A stretch of DNA of 17,914 bases from the NCBI GenBank assembly GCA_002439665.1, contig DJPC01000029.1:17667-35580 (forward strand), given 5' to 3'. This stretch comes from Dialister sp. UBA6422. Lineage in GTDB: Bacteria; Bacillota; Negativicutes; Veillonellales; Dialisteraceae. The stretch's first letter is position 1, and each line of letters opens with the position of its first letter. Made by a program: the position numbers and the translations under genes. The notes under the pieces were generated by a model. The model was not told the origin of the DNA and did not search any database. It saw only the letters and a list, made by a program, of their open reading frames with translations. This document shows, one piece after another, positions 14,977 to 17,914 of the stretch.

Positions 14977-16155
14977 ATGGCAAACAGCAGGGATTACTAT
15001 GACGTCCTTGGCGTTGATAAGAACGCCTCTGAGGATGATATCAAAAGAGCCTATCGCAAACTGGCACGTAAATATCACCCGGACCTTAACAAGGATAATC
15101 CAAAGGCAGCGGAAGAAAAATTCAAGGAAGTCAATGAAGCGTACCATGTTCTTTCTGACGCTGATAAAAGAGCACAGTATGATCAGCTCGGTCATGATGC
15201 TTTCACCCAGGCAGCTAGCGGTGGCGCAGGAGCTGGTGGCTTTGGCGGGTTTGGTCAAGGTGGATTTGGTGGCTTTGGCGGTCAAGGTGGTTTCGGCGGC
15301 TTTGATATGGGAGACATTTTTGATATGTTCACCGGTGGTAGCCGCAGGCGTAGCAATGGGCCAGAACAAGGGGCAGATCTTCGCTATGACATGCAGATCA
15401 CTTTAAGGGAAGCAGCTACTGGCGTAAAGAAGAAATTTACAGTGACCAAAGATGATGTTTGTGACCATTGTCATGGCAGCGGTGCTGAACCTGGTTCTTC
15501 TGTAGAAACTTGTCCAGATTGTCACGGTACAGGGCAACAGCGAGTTGTCAGAAACGGTCCTTTTGGACAGATGGTTAATATCATTACTTGCCAGCGCTGC
15601 CATGGAACTGGCAAAATCATTAAAAATAAATGCTCCAAGTGTCATGGTACAGGGACTGTGAGAAAACAGAGCACCATCGAGGTCAATGTACCAGCAGGCG
15701 CAGATACAGGTGTCAGAATGCGCGTCGCTGGTGAAGGGGAACCTGGTAAACGAGGGGGACCGAAAGGGGATCTCTACGTATATATCTATGTCAAAGATGA
15801 TCCTGATTTCGAGCGAGATGGGGATGATCTCTATCGCAGTGTAGATATTTCCTTCCCGACGGCGGCTCTTGGTAGCACTATCAAAGTCAAAACTTTGGAT
15901 AAAGAGGTGGAGCTCAAGATTCCTGCTGGTACCCAAAGTGGTACTCGCTTCCGTATTGCTGGGGAAGGTATGCCTCACTTGCAGTCAAGCCGTAAAGGGA
16001 ATCTCTATGTGGAAGTCCGCGTAGTGGTACCGAAACGGCTCAAAGAAGAACAGAAAGAAGCGCTCCTGAACTATGCCCATCAGATGGGAGAGAATTGCGC
16101 CCAATACAAAGGCAAGAGCTCCTGGCTGGATAAGATCATTGATAAGTTTATTTGA
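14977..16155 (+). CDS. dnaJ: Chaperone protein DnaJ (Hsp40, class A)
   Basis: A 392-residue class A J protein. The J domain (1-70) has [20 protein letters not shown] and the HPD triad in KYHPDLNKD, which stimulates DnaK ATPase. A long Gly/Phe region (about 78-115) follows with repeated GFGG units. The zinc-finger domain (about 161-225) holds four CxxCxGxG motifs: [24 protein letters not shown] and CSKCHGTG. The C-terminal substrate-binding domains end at a short tail. It presents unfolded clients to DnaK. GAGG lies 12 nt before the ATG. It is the last gene of the CIRCE-controlled operon but is set 345 bp from dnaK behind a terminator-like hairpin. A terminator follows at 16234-16272. Confidence 0.98.
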   Translation: MANSRDYYDVLGVDKNASEDDIKRAYRKLARKYHPDLNKDNPKAAEEKFKEVNEAYHVLSDADKRAQYDQLGHDAFTQAASGGAGAGGFGGFGQGGFGGFGGQGGFGGFDMGDIFDMFTGGSRRRSNGPEQGADLRYDMQITLREAATGVKKKFTVTKDDVCDHCHGSGAEPGSSVETCPDCHGTGQQRVVRNGPFGQMVNIITCQRCHGTGKIIKNKCSKCHGTGTVRKQSTIEVNVPAGADTGVRMRVAGEGEPGKRGGPKGDLYVYIYVKDDPDFERDGDDLYRSVDISFPTAALGSTIKVKTLDKEVELKIPAGTQSGTRFRIAGEGMPHLQSSRKGNLYVEVRVVVPKRLKEEQKEALLNYAHQMGENCAQYKGKSSWLDKIIDKFI

Positions 16156-16160
16156 TCTTG

Positions 16161-16174
16161 GTGACTGGTGACTG
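16161..16174. repeat. GTGACTG tandem pair
   Basis: Two exact 7-bp units five bases after the dnaJ stop. The last 14 bases of the window carry the same unit in reverse orientation (ACCAGTC twice). Confidence 0.55.
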
Positions 16175-16233
16175 TGGGCTTTATCGGAATGACGTAAGTA
16201 CGGATTTCTAATTATCTGTTATAAAGCAAAAGA

Positions 16234-16272
16234 GGAAAGCGAAATGAAATATCATTCCGTTTTCCTTTTTTT
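16234..16272 (+). terminator. Terminator of the hrcA-grpE-dnaK-dnaJ operon
   Basis: GGAAAGCGAAATG (16234-16246) pairs with CATTCCGTTTTCC (16253-16265) with one mismatch and one G-U around a 6-nt loop, followed by seven T. It lies about 80 bp after the dnaJ stop. Confidence 0.85.
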
Positions 16273-16283
16273 AGTTGGTCATC

Positions 16284-16318
16284 GATAACTGATAACAGCC
16301 AACCATCAACTGTCTACT
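16284..16318. repeat. Heptamer array, five degenerate units with AAC core
   Basis: Five contiguous 7-bp units. The first four have AAC at positions 4-6 (for example GATAACT and GCCAACC); the fifth (GTCTACT) is diverged. It follows the dnaJ terminator directly. Confidence 0.6.
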
Positions 16319-16330
16319 ATTCCACACACG

Positions 16331-16356
16331 ACAAAAACACGGATGGGAATCCGTGT
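16331..16356 (-). terminator. Minus-strand terminator without an obvious gene
   Basis: ACACGGAT (16337-16344) and ATCCGTGT (16349-16356) form a perfect 8-bp stem with a GGGA/TCCC tetraloop. On the minus strand the stem is followed by TTTTTGT. The nearest minus-strand gene (AraC) ends 580 bp away, so the terminator may serve an unrecognised RNA from 16360-16900 or a long 3' UTR. Confidence 0.55.
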
Positions 16357-16379
16357 GAATTTGCCAGGGAGAGGTCACC

Positions 16380-16421
16380 ATGAATACGGCGTGGGCGCAT
16401 GCCAGATGGGAAGATTGGTGA
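16380..16421 (+). CDS. Possible 13-residue Trp-rich leader-type peptide
   Basis: A small ORF reading MNTAWAHARWEDW and then TGA, with three Trp codons in 13. AGGGAGAGG ends 5 bp before the ATG, a strong ribosome-binding site. Trp-rich short peptides are the sensor of trp-operon attenuators. Against this, no trp gene lies downstream on the plus strand in the window, and the G-rich local sequence makes TGG codons likely by chance. The reading is only suggestive. Confidence 0.25.
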   Translation: MNTAWAHARWEDW

Positions 16422-16533
16422 AATCAGGTTGCCCTGTTTCTCTCTGCCCAAGGGCGCTCCCGACTGGTCGTCAAAGTCAGCCATCTATGGACATATGACG
16501 GAAAATCCGTGTTTCTGTCTTGGGTATTGCTTT

Positions 16534-16554
16534 GTTGGTTGATGATTGTTTGTT
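16534..16554. repeat. Heptamer array, GTTGGTT-type, at the left foot of the long palindrome
   Basis: Three 7-bp units (GTTGGTT, GATGATT, GTTTGTT). The GGTTGATG inside it is complementary to CATCAACC at 16654-16661, so the repeat also forms the outermost stem of the palindrome. Confidence 0.45.
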
Positions 16555-16661
16555 GGGGGCTAGCGTGATTTTCGCTTGGCTATTTCTATTTGAAACACCG
16601 CTAGCAAGTATTTCAAGTAGAAATAGCCAAGGTCCAATCACCCCATAGGCATCCATCAACC
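16537..16661. repeat. 125-bp nested imperfect palindrome
   Basis: From outside inwards: GGTTGATG/CATCAACC (16537-16544 with 16654-16661), GTGATT/AATCAC (16565-16570 with 16636-16641), a 4x4 internal loop, CTTGGCTATTTCTA/TAGAAATAGCCAAG (16575-16588 with 16618-16631), one T-G pair, and TTGAAA/TTTCAA (16590-16595 with 16611-16616) around a 15-nt loop. No T-run follows, so it is not a terminator. Possible readings are a structured RNA, a non-coding inverted-repeat element (MITE-like), or a protein-binding palindrome. Confidence 0.65.
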
Positions 16662-16911
16662 AGAAGGGAAAGATGATTGTACTTCTTGATCACTATTTGT
16701 TTTTGTCCTATGGCCTCTAGAGTGCATTTCCATGGAGCAAAGTCACAAAATCGTCCTAGGTAGAAGTCTTTTGATTTCCCCCTCTACTATATACATTGCA
16801 GAAGTAGGTAAAAATCACAACATCTTTTTTCAAAATTTTTCAATTTTGTCCCTCCACTTATTAAAATTGCATCATCTATGAAAAATCATACTCTCTGAAA
16901 TTATGTTTGGG

Positions 16912-16939
16912 GTAAACCGTCAACCGTTAACCGTTAACC
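16912..16939. repeat. Heptamer array GTNAACC x4 overlapping the AraC stop codon
   Basis: Four contiguous units of GTNAACC, the last two identical (GTTAACC). The TTA inside the last unit (16934-16936) is the stop codon of the minus-strand AraC gene. Confidence 0.75.
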
Positions 16940-17806
16940 AATAAACGCTTTTCTATATTCTCTTGGAGACATGCCCAATTTCTTTCTGAACCATGCGCCG
17001 AAGTGACTGATTTGGGGGAATCCCACAGAAAAAGCAATGGTGGTGATGGGAAGGTCTGTTTCTTTTAGTAATTTGCTTGCTTTGGACAAACGGTACTCGA
17101 TAAGGTATTGGTGCGGCGTGGTGTGCATCAGATTTTTGAAGCACCGGAGACATTCTGAGGGACTGACATTGGCACTATAGGCGATGTCGTTTAATTTGAT
17201 CGGTTCTGCGTAATGGGTTTCTATAAAAGACAGGAAATATTCCATACGCCGGGTCTGTTCTGTCTGTTGCACTGGGGCTGGGGCCTCTAAGTTGGACGAA
17301 AACTGGAACCATAGAAGTGCTAGGCTGGTTAAAAGATGATAGGCATAATAAGGAGATTCCTGTTCTGTTTCATAGATGTGGGCTAAGGAGACTAGTCTTT
17401 CGCCTACTTGATTGCACCAAGGCTGTTTGGAGTCAGATACATAGATGGAAAGAGGCGAAGCAGCGAAAGCATTTACTTGGGGCTCACAGGGACTGCCGGC
17501 GTAGAAGCTTACCATTTCTTTTGGGAAAATGATGCTTTTATTATGACAAGTCGGGCCATGAAGAACCAAGTGGACTACGTCACTATTGATGAAAATCCAT
17601 TGGCCGTGGTGGAGCGTTACTTCAGTGTCTAGTGTTTTGACCAGCAGTTCGCCCTGTTCTACCAGAAGAAACTGAAAATCTATATGATGATGGAATATAT
17701 GAAATCCAGGGGTACGTGGAGACATATGATTCATATCTGCGTCGGCTACAATCAAAGGAAAGTTGGTATTTCCTTTCAGATTGATCGAGTTCAGATAGGT
17801 TTTCAT
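16934..17806 (-). CDS. AraC-family transcriptional regulator with N-terminal cupin domain
   Basis: A 290-residue regulator. The N-terminal part (about 25-110) is cupin-like, with FHHHIDFQFLLVEQGELLV and HHGQWIFINSDVVH, the sugar- or ligand-binding half of AraC proteins. The C-terminal double helix-turn-helix (about 190-288) has LNDIAYSANVSPSECLRCFK, then YLIEYRLSKASKLLKETD, ITTIAFSVGFPQISHFGAWF and the ending GMSPREYRKAF, the AraC/XylS signature. AAGGAG eight bases before the ATG supports the start. The regulated genes are not in the window; they may lie past the right edge, where the divergent side begins. The last codons run into a heptamer repeat that supplies the stop codon. Confidence 0.93.
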   Translation of the reverse strand: MKTYLNSINLKGNTNFPLIVADADMNHMSPRTPGFHIFHHHIDFQFLLVEQGELLVKTLDTEVTLHHGQWIFINSDVVHLVLHGPTCHNKSIIFPKEMVSFYAGSPCEPQVNAFAASPLSIYVSDSKQPWCNQVGERLVSLAHIYETEQESPYYAYHLLTSLALLWFQFSSNLEAPAPVQQTEQTRRMEYFLSFIETHYAEPIKLNDIAYSANVSPSECLRCFKNLMHTTPHQYLIEYRLSKASKLLKETDLPITTIAFSVGFPQISHFGAWFRKKLGMSPREYRKAFIG

Positions 17807-17868
17807 GATATTGTCTCCTTTCTGTAGACAGGGTTCTTAAGACGTTAAGGTTGCTAAAGGGTTCTAAG

Positions 17869-17903
17869 GGTTCTCGCTCCGATCTTCGAGCGGAGTGAGA
17901 ACC
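17869..17903. repeat. Hairpin upstream of the AraC gene
   Basis: GGTTCTCGCTCCG (17869-17881) and CGGAGTGAGAACC (17891-17903) form a 13-bp stem with one G-U pair. An overlapping alternative pairs CGCTC with GAGCG. Three copies of GGGTTCT (17831, 17859, 17868) lie next to it. There is no T-run on the plus strand; on the minus strand the sequence after the stem is CTTAGAACC, so it is not a standard terminator. Confidence 0.5.
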
Positions 17904-17914
17904 AGTCACCAGTC
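17901..17914. repeat. ACCAGTC tandem pair at the right edge
   Basis: Two exact 7-bp units, cut by the window end, so the array may continue. It is the reverse complement (shifted phase) of the GTGACTG pair after dnaJ. Confidence 0.5.

Larger units (their letters stand above)
16156..16933. other. Repeat- and structure-rich intergenic region (778 bp)
   Basis: No long ORF I trust. From left to right: a GTGACTG tandem pair, the dnaJ terminator, a five-unit heptamer array, a minus-strand terminator, a 13-codon Trp-rich ORF with a ribosome-binding site, a third ATCCGTGT word, a 125-bp nested palindrome, about 250 bp of AT-rich sequence with a small CAAAATT dyad near 16834, and a GTNAACC array that runs into the AraC stop codon. 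Confidence 0.6.

Noticed and set aside
14830..15369. Minus-strand frame of 179 codons across the spacer and dnaJ
   Set aside because: Mostly antisense to the dnaJ J and Gly/Phe regions; its product has no family features.
16400..16500. Resemblance to a cobalamin riboswitch core (GGGAA, GGTGAAATC, TCCCGACTG, AAAGTCAG)
   Set aside because: Pieces occur in the right order, but the conserved CCCGCNACTGT segment is disrupted, the spacing is wrong and no corrinoid gene follows.
16477..16659. Minus-strand 60-codon frame within the long palindrome
   Set aside because: It runs through both arms of the palindrome and encodes no recognisable protein.

Overview
The window looks like a chromosomal segment of a strictly anaerobic, moderately AT-rich member of the Firmicutes, most probably the class Negativicutes (Veillonella/Dialister/Megasphaera relatives). 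This placement is an inference. It rests on the HrcA/CIRCE-controlled hrcA-grpE-dnaK-dnaJ cluster, a single-chain pyruvate:ferredoxin oxidoreductase, a superoxide reductase in place of a visible superoxide dismutase, a corrinoid-salvage amidohydrolase, and an ArnT-like glycosyltransferase beside a DedA flippase-type protein. No 16S rRNA or other decisive marker is present.

Layout. Positions 1-3621 are all on the minus strand: an ArnT-like glycosyltransferase cut by the left edge, a DedA-family membrane protein whose 3' end overlaps it, epoxyqueuosine reductase QueG, and a stand-alone Zeta-toxin-like kinase with a long N-terminal extension. A plus-strand CbiZ gene (3860-4630) converges on nifJ/PFOR (4766-8305, minus) across a shared bidirectional terminator. 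A LysR regulator (8746-9669) is divergent from nifJ and is followed by a small membrane-anchored coiled-coil protein. A superoxide reductase gene with a damaged first iron centre comes next (10208-10576). The heat-shock operon follows, with a good sigma-A promoter and a perfect CIRCE operator. The last 1.7 kb holds an intergenic region full of structure and repeats, and an AraC regulator on the minus strand (16934-17806).

How the genes fit together. PFOR and superoxide reductase suit an anaerobe that ferments through pyruvate and meets brief oxygen exposure. HrcA represses its own operon through CIRCE. A strong hairpin and a 345-bp spacer between dnaK and dnaJ suggest lower or separate expression of dnaJ. 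QueG and CbiZ point to tRNA-modification and cobamide salvage or remodelling.

The least explained material is intergenic. A degenerate heptanucleotide tandem repeat with an AAC/GTT core recurs at seven places between 14.6 kb and the right edge, and one array forms the AraC stop codon. Between 16.3 and 16.7 kb lie a 125-bp nested palindrome, a minus-strand terminator with no obvious gene, and a 13-codon plus-strand ORF with three Trp codons behind a good ribosome-binding site. I could not match this region to any RNA family I know.
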